Counted from the stretch's first letter, positions 7,579-17,441 are shown. The stretch is DNA of 64,000 bases from Chitinophaga niastensis (GCF_003014755.1 NZ_PYAW01000001.1:1054001-1118000), one strand, 5' to 3'. The notes: generated by a model not told the origin, from the sequence alone. A program made the numbers and translations.

Positions 7579-9729
7579 CTACTTGGTAAAGGCGGCAGGA
7601 TAAGTTTTATTCAACAGGTTATTATAAATGAAACGGTAAGATTCGCCGGCAGAATGCACACTCTTTAATCCACCCCAGCCATGGCGCTCGCCCGGATACA
7701 GCATAAATTCAAAATGTTTATTCAGGTTCTCCAGCTTATCTATCAGCTGAATACAGTTCTGCATGTGTACGTTATCATCCATGGTGCCGTGTACAATACG
7801 GATCAGGCCCTTGTATTTGTCGGCGTAGGTCATTACGGATGTAGCTTTGTAGCCTTCCGGATTTTCCGCCGGGGTATCCATATAGCGTTCTGTGTAATGG
7901 CTATCGTACAACTGCCAGTCAGTAACAGCATAATTGGCCATTCCGTGCGTAAACACATCAGCCCCATAGGTAAGTGCCATACAGGTCATATAGCCGCCAA
8001 AACTGCCGCCTGTCATACATATTTTGCTGCTATCGGCCCAGGGCTGTGAACGCAGCCACATGGCAGCATCCATATAATCTTCAATTTCATGCTTACCCAG
8101 CTGCCGGTGGATATAATTCATACCCATTTTGCCTAACTGTCCGCTGCTTCGGTTGTCGATAGCTACCTGTATTACTCCTTCCTGTGCCCACCATTGTTGT
8201 ATGTTACCATATTTCCAGGTGTCGTAAACGGTACCGGCATTAGGGCCGCCATAAATACTGATGAGGATCGGGTATTTTTTCCCGGCTTCCATATGCAACG
8301 GCATCGTGATAGTTAATGGTAATTCGAGACCATCGCGGGTTTTATATGTCTTTAACTCCGTTTGAGCCAGGTTGTAATTATCAAATTTTTCGCCTTTACT
8401 GTCACCCAGTTCACGCACTACTTTCCCGTTATTGTCTATCAGCGCCATCTTTGAAGGCGTTTGCAGGTTGGAATAGGTAGTGATAAAGTATTTACCACCG
8501 GGCGCCATTTTAATCAGATTGTTATAGTTTCCGTTAGTAAGACGGGTAATAGCACCGGATTTCATGCTCACTTTGTACAGGTCAAAACGGGTAGATGCTT
8601 CTTTGCGGGCAGTAAAATAGATCAGCTGGTTGGTCTCATCTATCTCCAGCACCGATTTCACGGTCCAGTTGCCGGAAGTAAGCTGCTTTTTCAGGGAGCC
8701 ATCCATATTATACAGGTACAGGTGCGACCAGCCGGTTTTATCACTCTGCAGCAGGAAGCCCTGGTTCTTTTGAAGAACGGGTACCGCATCAAACCAGTCG
8801 ATCCAGGTTTTCTGCTTTTCGTCGTAGATTTCTTTTTTCGCGCCACTCTGTGGATTGATGCTGTATATTTTCAGGTTATCCTGGCCACGGTTCATCCATT
8901 GCATCCACAATTGCTGGCTATCATCTGTCCAGAAAGGCGTACCAAAGTACTGGTCATCATTTTCATTAAAATCGGCCCAGGTGGTAACACCGCCGGAAAC
9001 AGGCACTACGCCCACTTTCACAGCAGGATTAGGATCGCCGGCTTTAGGGTAACGGGTGTTTTCCAGGTAGCCATGCTGGCCTTTTTCGCTGTAGATAGGA
9101 AATACAGGCACCTTAGTGTCGTTAAAGTGCATGTAGGCAATTTTACGGCTGTCCGGGCTCCACCAGAAAGCACGGTAGTGGGTAGGGCGACCTAATATCT
9201 CTTCATAATATACCCAGGATGCCCAACCATTATAAATAACATCGGAGCCATCGTTGCTATAACGGATTTCTTTTTTAGTGGCTATTTCTACGCTGTACAG
9301 ATCATTGTTGCGGGTAAATGCCACATATTTTCCATCCGGGGAAAGTGTAGGATTCTTCTCTTCTGCAGCGTCGTTGGTTAACCGAACGGTGGTACCATCT
9401 GCCGCCTTATAAAACACATCTTTTTCACGTACTTCCACGCTGGGGCCATCTACCGGTGCAGTGTAGATAACAGCTTTACCGGTACGGGCATCTATTTTCC
9501 ATGCCTGCATCCGGCCGTTTACCGCGTCCGGGCGCATTTCCAGGTAATGCTCCGCATCACTCCATTCCCGGATAACGGGTAATGGCTTGCTGATATTGGT
9601 AGCCTTGCCGCTAAATGCCTGTTCAAAAGTAATATCCTGCTTTTGTTGTGCCTGCAGGTGTGGAACAGCCAGTAGCAGTAAAGCTGCACCGCTGATGCAG
9701 GTGGGTTTTAACCATTGTACGCTTGTCAT
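7579..9729 (-). CDS. S9B prolyl oligopeptidase family: dipeptidyl peptidase IV
   Basis: This 716-aa exported serine peptidase would remove X-Pro dipeptides from peptide N-termini in the periplasm. A signal peptide covers about residues 1-27 (ending LQAQ). A beta-propeller with TolB/WD-like blades (for example NPTLSPDGKYVAFTRNNDL) fills the first two thirds. The alpha/beta-hydrolase domain carries the nucleophile in GGSFGGY (Ser576), the acid in GTMDDNVH (about residue 652) and the histidine in GERHGWGG (about 684). The paired Glu of DPP-IV is likely the YYEEILGR segment. Size and order are normal for bacterial DPP IV. Confidence 0.92.
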   Translation of the reverse strand: MTSVQWLKPTCISGAALLLLAVPHLQAQQKQDITFEQAFSGKATNISKPLPVIREWSDAEHYLEMRPDAVNGRMQAWKIDARTGKAVIYTAPVDGPSVEVREKDVFYKAADGTTVRLTNDAAEEKNPTLSPDGKYVAFTRNNDLYSVEIATKKEIRYSNDGSDVIYNGWASWVYYEEILGRPTHYRAFWWSPDSRKIAYMHFNDTKVPVFPIYSEKGQHGYLENTRYPKAGDPNPAVKVGVVPVSGGVTTWADFNENDDQYFGTPFWTDDSQQLWMQWMNRGQDNLKIYSINPQSGAKKEIYDEKQKTWIDWFDAVPVLQKNQGFLLQSDKTGWSHLYLYNMDGSLKKQLTSGNWTVKSVLEIDETNQLIYFTARKEASTRFDLYKVSMKSGAITRLTNGNYNNLIKMAPGGKYFITTYSNLQTPSKMALIDNNGKVVRELGDSKGEKFDNYNLAQTELKTYKTRDGLELPLTITMPLHMEAGKKYPILISIYGGPNAGTVYDTWKYGNIQQWWAQEGVIQVAIDNRSSGQLGKMGMNYIHRQLGKHEIEDYMDAAMWLRSQPWADSSKICMTGGSFGGYMTCMALTYGADVFTHGMANYAVTDWQLYDSHYTERYMDTPAENPEGYKATSVMTYADKYKGLIRIVHGTMDDNVHMQNCIQLIDKLENLNKHFEFMLYPGERHGWGGLKSVHSAGESYRFIYNNLLNKTYPAAFTK

Positions 9730-9875
9730 AAATTTTAATGTATCAGGTGGTTTTTAGTTGATGTTGGCGGGCGAAAATAAGCATAACTGAAAAATAGCGA
9801 CAACAATTTATATAAACGGATATCGCCGGTAAACCAGCAATTGGCTAAATCCTACCAGTTATGAAAGAATTACCT

Positions 9876-9983
9876 GCGTCCCGTAATCGGAGCTGCAAAT
9901 AGCAGTGGAAGCCACTATCTTTAAATCGGTTTTCATAGGATATGGTCAAAAAATAAGAGGGCTGTAGTCTTACAGCCCTTTTT
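9876..9983 (+). ncRNA. Dispersed small-RNA-like element, copy D, abutting the lysS promoter
   Basis: The box here is CGTCCCG (9877-9883), a variant of CGTTCAC. It is followed by 44 nt with TATCTTTA as the -7-like box (9916-9923), the core GGTTTTCATAGGATATGG from 9928, and the hairpin GGGCTGTA-GTCT-TACAGCCC (9959-9978) with five T. The lysS -7 box starts 3 bp after the T-run, so the hairpin terminates something transcribed before lysS. An ATG in the core opens only four codons here. Confidence 0.52.
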
Positions 9984-9985
9984 AC

Positions 9986-9993
9986 TATTTTTG
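9986..9993 (+). promoter_or_regulatory. -7 box for lysS
   Basis: TATTTTTG is an exact TAnnTTTG match 30 bp before the lysS ATG. It immediately follows the terminator T-run of element D. Confidence 0.5.
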
Positions 9994-10022
9994 CACTCCA
10001 ACAGGCAATTTCAACTTACTAC

Positions 10023-11531
10023 ATGACACAATTATCTGAGCAAGAGATTATACGCCGGGAAAAATTACAGGAGCTGCATAATTTAGGTATAGACCCCTAC
10101 CCTGCAGCGGAGTACCCGGTTAATGATACTTCCGTGAATATAAAAACCAATTATTCGGAAGAAACAAAAGCACAATTCCAGGAAGTATGCCTGGCCGGCC
10201 GTATCATGAGCGTGCGCGACATGGGTAAGGCTGCATTTGCTGTTATACAGGACAATGCAGGTCGTATCCAGGTATATATCCGCCGCGATGATATTTGCCC
10301 TGGTGAAGACAAATCCCTGTACGATATCGTATTTAAGAAGTTGTTGGATATCAGTGATTTTATTGGGGTAAAAGGATATGCCTTTATTACCAAAACCGGT
10401 GAAACATCTATCCACGCTACAGAAATAACTATCCTGGCCAAGGCGCTCCGCCCGCTGCCAGTGGTAAAGGCGAAGGAAGGAGAAGTGTTTGACGAGGTAA
10501 CTGATCCTGAATTCAAGTACCGTCAGCGGTATGTAGACCTGGTTATTAATCCGGAAGTGAAAGAGGTGTTCATCAAACGCACCAAAATCATGCAAACCAT
10601 CCGCGATTTTTATAATAACCTGGGTTACCTGGAGGTAGAAACTCCCATCCTGCAGCCTATTCCGGGTGGTGCTACTGCGCGTCCGTTTATTACGCATCAC
10701 AATGCACTGGACATGCCACTGTATCTCCGTGTAGCCAATGAGTTATATCTCAAACGCTTGATCGTAGGCGGTTTTGAAGGGGTGTACGAATTTGCGAAAG
10801 ATTTCCGTAACGAAGGGATGGATCGTACCCACAATCCTGAATTTACCGTAATGGAAATGTACGCTGCGTATAAGGATTACGAATGGATGATGCGTACGAC
10901 AGAAACATTGCTGGAAAAGATAGCAATTACTTTACATGGTACTACTGCCGTACAGGTAGGTGATAAAACCATCGACTTTAAAGCACCTTTCCGCCGTGTA
11001 ACAATGTTTGAAGCGATCCAGGAACATACTGGTATTGATATTTCCGCTATGGATGAGGCACAGCTGCGCGAAGTTTGCAAACAGCTTGGTCTCCACGTAG
11101 ATCCTGAGTTTGGTAAAGGAAAACTGATAGATGAAATTTTTGGTGAGAAATGCGAAGGCCATTACATACAACCTACCTTCATTACAGACTACCCGGTAGA
11201 AATGAGCCCGCTGACCAAAAAACATCGCAGTAAAGCCGGACTGGTGGAGCGTTTTGAGCTGATGGTAAATGGTAAGGAAATTGCCAATGCTTACAGTGAG
11301 CTGAATGATCCTATTGATCAGCGCGAACGTTTCGAAGAACAGGTACAACTGATGGAGCGTGGAGATGATGAAGCTATGTATATCGATTACGATTTCCTAC
11401 GCGCCCTGGAATATGGAATGCCGCCTACATCCGGCATTGGCATTGGTATCGACCGTTTAACGATGCTGATGACCAACCAGCCTTCTATTCAGGATGTGCT
11501 GTTTTTTCCGCAGATGAAGGCAGAAAAATAG
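10023..11531 (+). CDS. lysS: Lysyl-tRNA synthetase, class II
   Basis: This cytoplasmic enzyme charges tRNA-Lys with lysine using ATP. The 502-aa protein has the N-terminal OB-fold anticodon-binding domain (about 55-150) and the class II catalytic core. Motif 2 is [15 protein letters not shown] and motif 3 is [12 protein letters not shown] near the C-terminus. The segment [18 protein letters not shown] is the usual LysS active-site entry. The ATG start sits 30 bp after a perfect -7 box. Small-RNA-like element D lies directly upstream and a fold-back repeat directly downstream. Confidence 0.97.
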   Translation: MTQLSEQEIIRREKLQELHNLGIDPYPAAEYPVNDTSVNIKTNYSEETKAQFQEVCLAGRIMSVRDMGKAAFAVIQDNAGRIQVYIRRDDICPGEDKSLYDIVFKKLLDISDFIGVKGYAFITKTGETSIHATEITILAKALRPLPVVKAKEGEVFDEVTDPEFKYRQRYVDLVINPEVKEVFIKRTKIMQTIRDFYNNLGYLEVETPILQPIPGGATARPFITHHNALDMPLYLRVANELYLKRLIVGGFEGVYEFAKDFRNEGMDRTHNPEFTVMEMYAAYKDYEWMMRTTETLLEKIAITLHGTTAVQVGDKTIDFKAPFRRVTMFEAIQEHTGIDISAMDEAQLREVCKQLGLHVDPEFGKGKLIDEIFGEKCEGHYIQPTFITDYPVEMSPLTKKHRSKAGLVERFELMVNGKEIANAYSELNDPIDQRERFEEQVQLMERGDDEAMYIDYDFLRALEYGMPPTSGIGIGIDRLTMLMTNQPSIQDVLFFPQMKAEK

Positions 11532-11619
11532 TTTCACACAAAGGCATAAAATAAAAGAGCAAAGGCGCAGAGATTTTTATGATCTCTGCGCCTTTGCTCT
11601 TTTATGCCCCTGCGTGAAA
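11532..11619. repeat. Fold-back repeat 1, downstream of lysS
   Basis: Imperfect inverted-repeat arms centred on GCAAAGGCGCAGAGAT and its complement surround a 7-nt spacer; the outer ends pair TTTCAC with GTGAAA. The left arm has a small insertion relative to the right. It starts at the last base of lysS and may act as its 3' terminator structure. Sequence is unrelated to the other fold-back repeats. Confidence 0.7.
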
Positions 11620-11718
11620 AGTGGCATTAAATTTTCTTTAATCCCGGTTAGAGCGTTCATTTACGGTTGCACATCCTTAACTTTAATTAGTTCTTCCAAG
11701 TATCTAAAAATTAGCCAT

Positions 11719-12552
11719 ATGAAAACAATTTTAGTACCCACTGATTTTTCTGATACCGCGTATAATGCAGCTACTTATGCGCTGGCGCTCGCCGCTAATT
11801 TGGGCGCTACCCGTATTGTATTATACCATGCATATGAGCTGATAGTTCCCATTCCGGATGTGCCCACTGTAGTGCCTATGGTAAATCCGGATGACCTGAG
11901 AGATGCCAGTTTGGATGGTCTGGAAAAGATGAAAAAAGAACTCAGTGCACTTGTTTCCTCCGATACTACTTTGGTAGTTCGTGCTGATAACACGCTGCTG
12001 GCTGCTACTATAGATGATGTATGTAAAAATGAAGGAGCAGACCTCATCGTAATGGGTATTACCGGTGGCAGCAAACTGGAAGAAATACTGGTTGGGTCCA
12101 ACACTATTGATGTAGTGAAACATACTCAATGCCCGGTGCTGGTAGTACCTGGTATAGCTAAATATAAACCCATTAAAAAAATTGTTTTTGCCGTAGATCT
12201 TCGCAAAGTAGCAGAAACCACACCTATGGAGCCATTGAAGAAATTATTACATATTTTTAATGCAGAATTGCATGTCATAAATATTGATCACGAAAGCAAA
12301 CATTTCAGTACAGATACACCTTTTGAAACACTAATGCTGGATACACTGCTGGAAGATTTTCAACCGGTATATCATTTCATCGATAACCCAAATGTGGTGC
12401 AAGGAATTGTAGAATTTGCAGAAGAAAATCATGCGGATCTCATTCTCACTATTCCTAAAAAACACGGGTTGTTTGAAAGCATTTTTAAGCGCAGCAGAAC
12501 TTCAAAACTGGCCTATCAAACTCATATACCTTTACTTACAATACACGAATAA
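11719..12552 (+). CDS. Universal stress protein with two tandem UspA domains
   Basis: The 277-aa protein contains two UspA folds in tandem. The first begins MKTILVPTDFSDTAYNA, and has the ATP-binding pattern DLIVMGITGGSKLEEILVGSNT and VLVVPG; the second begins KIVFAVDLR and ends ADLILTIPKKHGLFE...PLLTI. The second repeat lacks the clean G-2x-G-9x-G(S/T) nucleotide motif, suggesting that one domain binds ATP and the other does not. I chose the ATG at 11719 because the usual UspA start lies there; the frame is open a further 35 codons upstream without homology. It stands alone between lysS and a DUF4197 gene. Confidence 0.9.
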   Translation: MKTILVPTDFSDTAYNAATYALALAANLGATRIVLYHAYELIVPIPDVPTVVPMVNPDDLRDASLDGLEKMKKELSALVSSDTTLVVRADNTLLAATIDDVCKNEGADLIVMGITGGSKLEEILVGSNTIDVVKHTQCPVLVVPGIAKYKPIKKIVFAVDLRKVAETTPMEPLKKLLHIFNAELHVINIDHESKHFSTDTPFETLMLDTLLEDFQPVYHFIDNPNVVQGIVEFAEENHADLILTIPKKHGLFESIFKRSRTSKLAYQTHIPLLTIHE

Positions 12553-12587
12553 ATTTTATACATTTGATACATATTCATTATAACACT

Positions 12588-13343
12588 ATGCTTAAAAGAT
12601 CATTATTAGTGCTGCTGGGCTTTTTTTGCCTGCAGGCAAGTCAGGCGCAATTCCTGGACAAGCTGAGTAAGAAATTGGGCAAAGCAACTTCCTCCAATAC
12701 TGGTGGTAGTACGGATAGCAGTAAGGGCGCTAATTTTACAGAGTCGGAAGCTGGTTCTGCTATCAAAGAAGCGTTAGCTAAAGGTGTAGCAACAGGCATC
12801 GCAAAACTGAATAAGACGGATGGTTTTTTTGGTAGTGATGTCTATAAAATGTTACTGCCGCCAGATGCTGTAAAAATTGGTAATACCCTCCGTTCTATTG
12901 GTTTGGGCAGCGAAGTAGATAAGGCTATCCTGCAGATTAACCGTTCAGCGGAAAAAGCAGTGGGATATGCTGCTCCTATCTTTGTCAATGCCATCAAACA
13001 AATGACACTGACAGATGCACTGAACCTGGTTAAAGGAGGTGGTAATACAGCTACCGATTTCTTTAAAAGCAAAACTACCGACCAGCTGAAAACAGCTTTT
13101 TCGCCAGTAGTAAAAGGCTCCCTGGACAGCACCAGCGCTACACGTTATTACGCGGATATTGTTAACACATATAACAAACTGCCGACTACATTCAATAAAG
13201 TAAATCCTGATCTGCAGGACTACGTAACCACTATGGCCGTAAATGCGTTGTTTGATCAGATAGCTAAAGAAGAAGCCGCCATCCGCGCAAATCCTGCTGC
13301 AAGAACAACAGACTTGCTGAAGAAAGTATTCGGTGTGAAATAA
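12588..13343 (+). CDS. DUF4197 domain exported protein
   Basis: This 251-aa protein has a signal peptide (MLKRSLLVLLGFFCLQASQAQ) and then a mainly helical domain matching the DUF4197 pattern: ALAKGVATGIAKLNKTDGFFG, VKMLLPP-like KMLLPPDAVKIGNTL, and ALFDQIAKEEAAIRANPAARTTDLLKKVFG at the end, each quoted here only in part. Function is unknown; members are secreted or periplasmic. The ATG at 12588 gives a clean signal peptide; an ATG eight codons earlier would add a non-hydrophobic tail. Confidence 0.83.
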   Translation: MLKRSLLVLLGFFCLQASQAQFLDKLSKKLGKATSSNTGGSTDSSKGANFTESEAGSAIKEALAKGVATGIAKLNKTDGFFGSDVYKMLLPPDAVKIGNTLRSIGLGSEVDKAILQINRSAEKAVGYAAPIFVNAIKQMTLTDALNLVKGGGNTATDFFKSKTTDQLKTAFSPVVKGSLDSTSATRYYADIVNTYNKLPTTFNKVNPDLQDYVTTMAVNALFDQIAKEEAAIRANPAARTTDLLKKVFGVK

Positions 13344-13349
13344 ATTTGC

Positions 13350-13517
13350 CTTTCCCAGGATTAGGCTGATTACACTGATTTTCTTTTTTTGATTTAAAAG
13401 GATTTAAGAAGATTAGCGGAGATCAAAGCGAATGTTTCCGCTTTGATCTCCGCTAATCTTTTTTTAATCTATAAAAAAATCAGTGTAATCATCATAATCA
13501 GCCTAATCCCGGGAAAG
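13350..13517. repeat. Fold-back repeat 2 (about 168 bp), family shared with 39813-39997
   Basis: Long inverted arms run from CTTTCCCAGGATTAGGCTGATT to its complement; the inner arms GATTAGCGGAGATCAAAG pair perfectly around a short spacer. A small mid-arm interruption (an extra GATGATT-like unit on the right) makes the arms unequal. It fills the gap between two convergent genes. A diverged copy at 39813-39997 shares GATTAGCGRAGATYAAAG and GGATTAGRCTGATT. Confidence 0.85.
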
Positions 13518-13523
13518 ACAAAA

Positions 13524-14408
13524 TCAACTCTCAGCCGCTAATAGTACCTGCCACGCTGCTTCTACCTGCCCCTGCTCTAACAATTTTTTTGCATAGTAAT
13601 GCAATTCTTTCTCCATTTCCTCCGGCGTTACGCTATAATATTGAATAATATTTTTAAGATGATCATCATTGAACGCTGCATTAATGAACGGTACTTCATT
13701 CACATTACCCAGTTGCCCAAGATTATTGCCTGTAAGGATATGACTATTACGGATAGATAACGGTAAAGCATCTACGCCAATACCCAGTTTGGTATTGGGC
13801 TTAGCTACTTCAAATACTGCACTGCCGGAAGCGCGGCAATAAAAATCGCCGCCCATGCGGGCTACGAGGTCTATTTTATGCGGATCTATTTTGCCGTGTT
13901 CATTCAGAATGTTTTCATTGATATGCAGCATAACAGGCTCACAGATCACCAGGTTGCCGGCGCCGCCTTGCTGGCCTGTTTCAATCACCTGTTTTACGAT
14001 ACATTCCATTTGCACCGGACTTTCTTTTACCCTGAAAGGTTTCACCTTTTCAGATGGCAACGCTGTAAAGCCGGCTTTTTCAAACTCATTTACACCCTGG
14101 GGGTACTCACAGCTGGCCAGAGAGGTTTGTTGCACCATTGCATAACTTACTACGTTAATCACTACCTCTTTGGTGGCGTAAACATTTTCCAGTGTATGCT
14201 TCGTTGTATTATCGCGTACCCTGCGGGAAGGTGAAAATATCAACGTAGGCGGATTGGAACCAAATACATTAAAGAAACTAAATGGCGATAAATTGGGTCG
14301 GCCGTCTTTATCCATTGTGCTGGCAAAGCAAATAGGCCTGGGTGCTATAGCACCCAGCAGATAGGCATGTAGCTCACTGGTTTTTATCTGGGAAGGATCT
14401 ATCAACAT
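13524..14408 (-). CDS. Flavin reductase-like domain protein (FMN-binding split barrel)
   Basis: The 294-aa protein belongs to the flavin reductase/DIM6-NTAB family that binds FMN in a split barrel. Signature segments are LGAIAPRPICFASTMD, NLSPFSFFNVFGSNPPTLIFSPS and VVINVVSYAM, together with MARMGGDFYCR near residue 190. The C-terminal extension is longer than simple flavin reductases, as in Bacteroidota members. Its start lies 2 bp after the stop of the upstream fumarylacetoacetate-hydrolase gene, so the pair is one operon, plausibly aromatic-acid (tyrosine/homogentisate-like) degradation. Confidence 0.87.
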   Translation of the reverse strand: MLIDPSQIKTSELHAYLLGAIAPRPICFASTMDKDGRPNLSPFSFFNVFGSNPPTLIFSPSRRVRDNTTKHTLENVYATKEVVINVVSYAMVQQTSLASCEYPQGVNEFEKAGFTALPSEKVKPFRVKESPVQMECIVKQVIETGQQGGAGNLVICEPVMLHINENILNEHGKIDPHKIDLVARMGGDFYCRASGSAVFEVAKPNTKLGIGVDALPLSIRNSHILTGNNLGQLGNVNEVPFINAAFNDDHLKNIIQYYSVTPEEMEKELHYYAKKLLEQGQVEAAWQVLLAAES

Positions 14409-14410
14409 GA

Positions 14411-15424
14411 CTATACATTTTTCTTAAGCGCCAGTATCGAGAAGTTGGTATCCTCTTTTACAATAGTGTTGGAGAGGATGCCCAGTCCTTCAATTTCCAT
14501 TTCTACCACATCGCCGGGTTGCAGCCACTGGTCAGTATAGTCAGGATTGTTCAGTTTGCCGGTACCGTTGAGTTCCAGGAAACAACCCGTACCTACGGTG
14601 CCACTGCCTATTACGTCGCCGGGAAGGATGTTTACACCATAAGCGCAACGTTCTACTATTTCGGCAAAGGTCCAGTCCATATCGCCCATATTACCCTCAC
14701 TTACCTGTACGCCATTTACTTTGCAAGTCATTTTAAGGCTATAGTTATTACCGGTATGACCAGGTTTTGCGGGTGTTTTAAAAGCTTCCAGCTCATCCGG
14801 GGTAACCAGCATAGGGCCGATAACAGTGCTGAAATCCTTGCCCTTGGCGGGTCCTAGGTTCAGCAGCATTTCTTCCATTTGCAGGGTGCGGGCACTCATG
14901 TCGTTCATAATCATGTATCCGCCAATGTAATCATCTGCTTCGGCTGCAGTGATATTGCGGCCCGCTTTACAAACTACAATGGCTACTTCCAGTTCAAAAT
15001 CCAGTTTTTCAAAATGATCAGGCATGCAGTGAATATCGCCGGGACCCTGTATTGCATTGTGGTTGGTGAAGTAGAAAATAGGATACTGATCAAACTCAGG
15101 GATCATAGCTACTTTACGGTTGCGACGAGCCGCCGCTACGTGTTGGCGGAAGGCATATCCATCACGACAGGAAGTAGGGAACGGCACAGGAGACAGGATC
15201 TGCACACTTTCCACAGCAACACCTATGGCAGAACCGGGGTTTTTACCGTTTTTTAGCAAGGCATCTGCCTGTATAGCTACGTCAATCACATCTTCCCACA
15301 TCATCAGGAACATACCCATATTATTGGGCAAATCCGGATGCAGCTCCTGTGTATTGTATAACAGACCATTTACCAGGATGGCCAGTTGGTCTGTTTCTTC
15401 TCTTAAATAACTTACAAGTTTCAT
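14411..15424 (-). CDS. Fumarylacetoacetate hydrolase (FAH) family protein
   Basis: The 337-aa protein has the FAH fold, which hydrolyses or isomerises beta-diketo acids with a bound divalent cation. Metal-ligand and active-site segments are visible: CRDGYAFRQH, FDLELEVAIVV-like KLDFELEVAIVV, YMIMNDMSAR, and GDVIGSGTVGTGC near the C-terminus. The length suits the two-domain fumarylacetoacetase-like branch. It is the first gene of an operon with the flavin-reductase gene. Other tyrosine-catabolic genes are not in the window, so the substrate is inferred. Confidence 0.88.
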   Translation of the reverse strand: MKLVSYLREETDQLAILVNGLLYNTQELHPDLPNNMGMFLMMWEDVIDVAIQADALLKNGKNPGSAIGVAVESVQILSPVPFPTSCRDGYAFRQHVAAARRNRKVAMIPEFDQYPIFYFTNHNAIQGPGDIHCMPDHFEKLDFELEVAIVVCKAGRNITAAEADDYIGGYMIMNDMSARTLQMEEMLLNLGPAKGKDFSTVIGPMLVTPDELEAFKTPAKPGHTGNNYSLKMTCKVNGVQVSEGNMGDMDWTFAEIVERCAYGVNILPGDVIGSGTVGTGCFLELNGTGKLNNPDYTDQWLQPGDVVEMEIEGLGILSNTIVKEDTNFSILALKKNV

Positions 15425-15523
15425 GTTAGGTATTTGTTCTGGTTGTATGAATGGCCAAATATAAGAATGGTGTTTTAATGGTTCGGCTATTTTTTATAAA
15501 TTAAGAAGATAAATCCCTCCTCC

Positions 15524-15900
15524 ATGAAACATTTGTTCCGCCTCATTTTGCTCTTATTAGCCACACCAGCTATTTTGAATGCGCAGTCCCTGTGTTTTAC
15601 CATATCGCCCTATGCTGTATTATCATCAGTTTGCTTAAAACAAAGCTATTGGCAAGTTTAAATGGATTTTTAAAGGAGATGGACCACCCGGAAACGCCAG
15701 GAACGTATATTGATACCGCTTATTTGCGCACCTATACCATGGGTTTTGATGAACTGGTAAAGATTGAGAACAGCAAACAATATCAAGACAGCACCTTCTT
15801 CAAACCGCAGTTGATGAATACCATCAAATTGTTACCTGGCGAGTACCTGGTGAAGCTGTCATTTATGGGCATTAGCCCTGATCGCCAACCTGTGAAATGA
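15524..15900 (+). pseudogene. Frameshifted small exported protein
   Basis: An ATG at 15524 opens MKHLFRLILLLLATPAILNAQ, a convincing signal peptide, but that frame stops after 45 codons. A different frame, open to 15900, then encodes a plausible mature domain with segments ASLNGFLKEMDHPETPGTY, DELVKIENSKQYQDS and LLPGEYLVKLSFMG. The two parts together look like one ancestral protein broken by a frameshift near 15600-15660. No family was recognised. A sequencing error is an alternative explanation. Confidence 0.5.
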
Positions 15901-15999
15901 CATGTTGCAGATTAATCCGCAGAATTTCAATCAAAAAATCAGAAAGATTTTATCCGCCGGTTAATTGCTTTATATTTATAAGCAGAACCGCCTCCTACT

Positions 16000-17247
16000 A
16001 TGCGTAGTTGTTTGCTGCTGCTCCTGTTTTGTTGCTGCCTGAGTATTGCTCCGGCACAATCCCGCACGGATACCATGTTACAAAATCTTATTAATAGAGA
16101 AGCTTCACCGGCGCTGCAACATATTTTGCAATATCCGGATTCGTTCCGCTGCCAGCTTATTTATACACAAATCAACCGGGATGCAGATAATACCCCGCAT
16201 TTTAAAAATTATTATTTCGAGGTAGATGCCGGCAAATATTATAATCCTGCCAGCACAGTTAAATTACCGATTGCGCTGCTGGCGCTGGAAAAAATGCACG
16301 AGCTGAATATCCCCGGCCTTAACGGCAACACGGATATGCTCACAGACAGCGCATGGAGCGGACAAGTGACTGTACATACAGACAGCAGTGCGGAGAACAG
16401 ATTACCATCTATCTATCATTATATAAAAAGAATATTTCTCATCAGTGATAATGATGCCTACAACCGCCTGTATGAATTTATTGGCCAGCAAACCATTCAT
16501 GAAAAGCTATGGGCTAAGGGCTATAAACGTGTACGTATAATACGTCGTTTTATGCCACTGACAGAAGAGGAAAACAGGCATACCAATTCTATCCGTTTTG
16601 TAGCTAACGGGAAGACTATATACGAACAGCCTGCGGCATATAGTAACCTGGTATTCGATTTCAGTAAGCCGGTGACCATTGGCAATGGATTTCTTGATAA
16701 AGACGATAAGCTGGTGCCACAGCCTATGGATTTTACCCACCATAATAACCTGCCACTGGAAGACCTGCAGCAGATGCTGCAATCGGTGCTGTTTCCGGCA
16801 TCAGTGCCTGCTTCGCAGCGGTTTAATATTACTAAACAGGACTACCGTTTTTTATACCGGTACATGTCCCAATATCCTTCAGAAACCCACTGGCCGAAGT
16901 ACGATACCGCGGAGTACTTTAACAGCTATACGAAGTTTTTTCTTTTCAAGGCCGGTAAACAAAACATTCCACCCTATATCCGTGTATTTAATAAAGCTGG
17001 CTGGTCATATGGATTCCTGACAGATGCAGCCTATATCGTTGACTTTAAACACAATATTGAATTTATGATTACAGGAAATATTTATGTGAACCGCGATGGG
17101 ATATTGAATGATAACAAATATGAATATGAAGAGGACGGTTACCCGTTCTTTAAAGAAATAGGAGATATTATTTACCGGTATGAATTGCAGCGACGACGGG
17201 CGCATAAGCCTGATCTACAGGCTTTCAGGGTTAATTACACAAAGTAA
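16000..17247 (+). CDS. Class A beta-lactamase-like serine hydrolase, exported
   Basis: This 415-aa protein has a signal peptide (about 20 residues, ending PAQS) and a penicillin-recognising-enzyme fold. The nucleophile motif SxxK is STVK (in YNPASTVKLPIALLAL, about residue 85). An SDN motif follows in FLISDNDAYNRLYE. The third motif is KAG (FNKAGWSYGFLTD) instead of KTG. No class A ExxxN omega-loop glutamate could be placed, so true beta-lactamase activity is doubtful; a peptidase or esterase is equally possible. It is larger than classical class A enzymes. Confidence 0.8.
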   Translation: MRSCLLLLLFCCCLSIAPAQSRTDTMLQNLINREASPALQHILQYPDSFRCQLIYTQINRDADNTPHFKNYYFEVDAGKYYNPASTVKLPIALLALEKMHELNIPGLNGNTDMLTDSAWSGQVTVHTDSSAENRLPSIYHYIKRIFLISDNDAYNRLYEFIGQQTIHEKLWAKGYKRVRIIRRFMPLTEEENRHTNSIRFVANGKTIYEQPAAYSNLVFDFSKPVTIGNGFLDKDDKLVPQPMDFTHHNNLPLEDLQQMLQSVLFPASVPASQRFNITKQDYRFLYRYMSQYPSETHWPKYDTAEYFNSYTKFFLFKAGKQNIPPYIRVFNKAGWSYGFLTDAAYIVDFKHNIEFMITGNIYVNRDGILNDNKYEYEEDGYPFFKEIGDIIYRYELQRRRAHKPDLQAFRVNYTK

Positions 17248-17441
17248 TCACAATAAGATAAATATTATTTATAGCCCGATCGAATAGTATAATAGAGGAA
17301 TATACATGAACGTTGTATTTTTGCTTTTCATAGAGCAGGCATAATTAGAAATGTGCATAGTTTTTGATAGACCTGCCAGAGGGTTAACATAGGAAGGTTT
17401 TATTCATATCCCGTAACTGCACTTCTAAAAATTTCGGAGTT

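Noticed and set aside
8461..9195. Long plus-strand frame (244 codons) opposite the dipeptidyl peptidase gene
   Set aside because: It is fully antisense to a clearly recognisable protein, has no domain and follows the codon bias of the real gene on the other strand.
10083..10700. 205-codon minus-strand frame inside lysS
   Set aside because: It is antisense to a strongly conserved synthetase and resembles no family.
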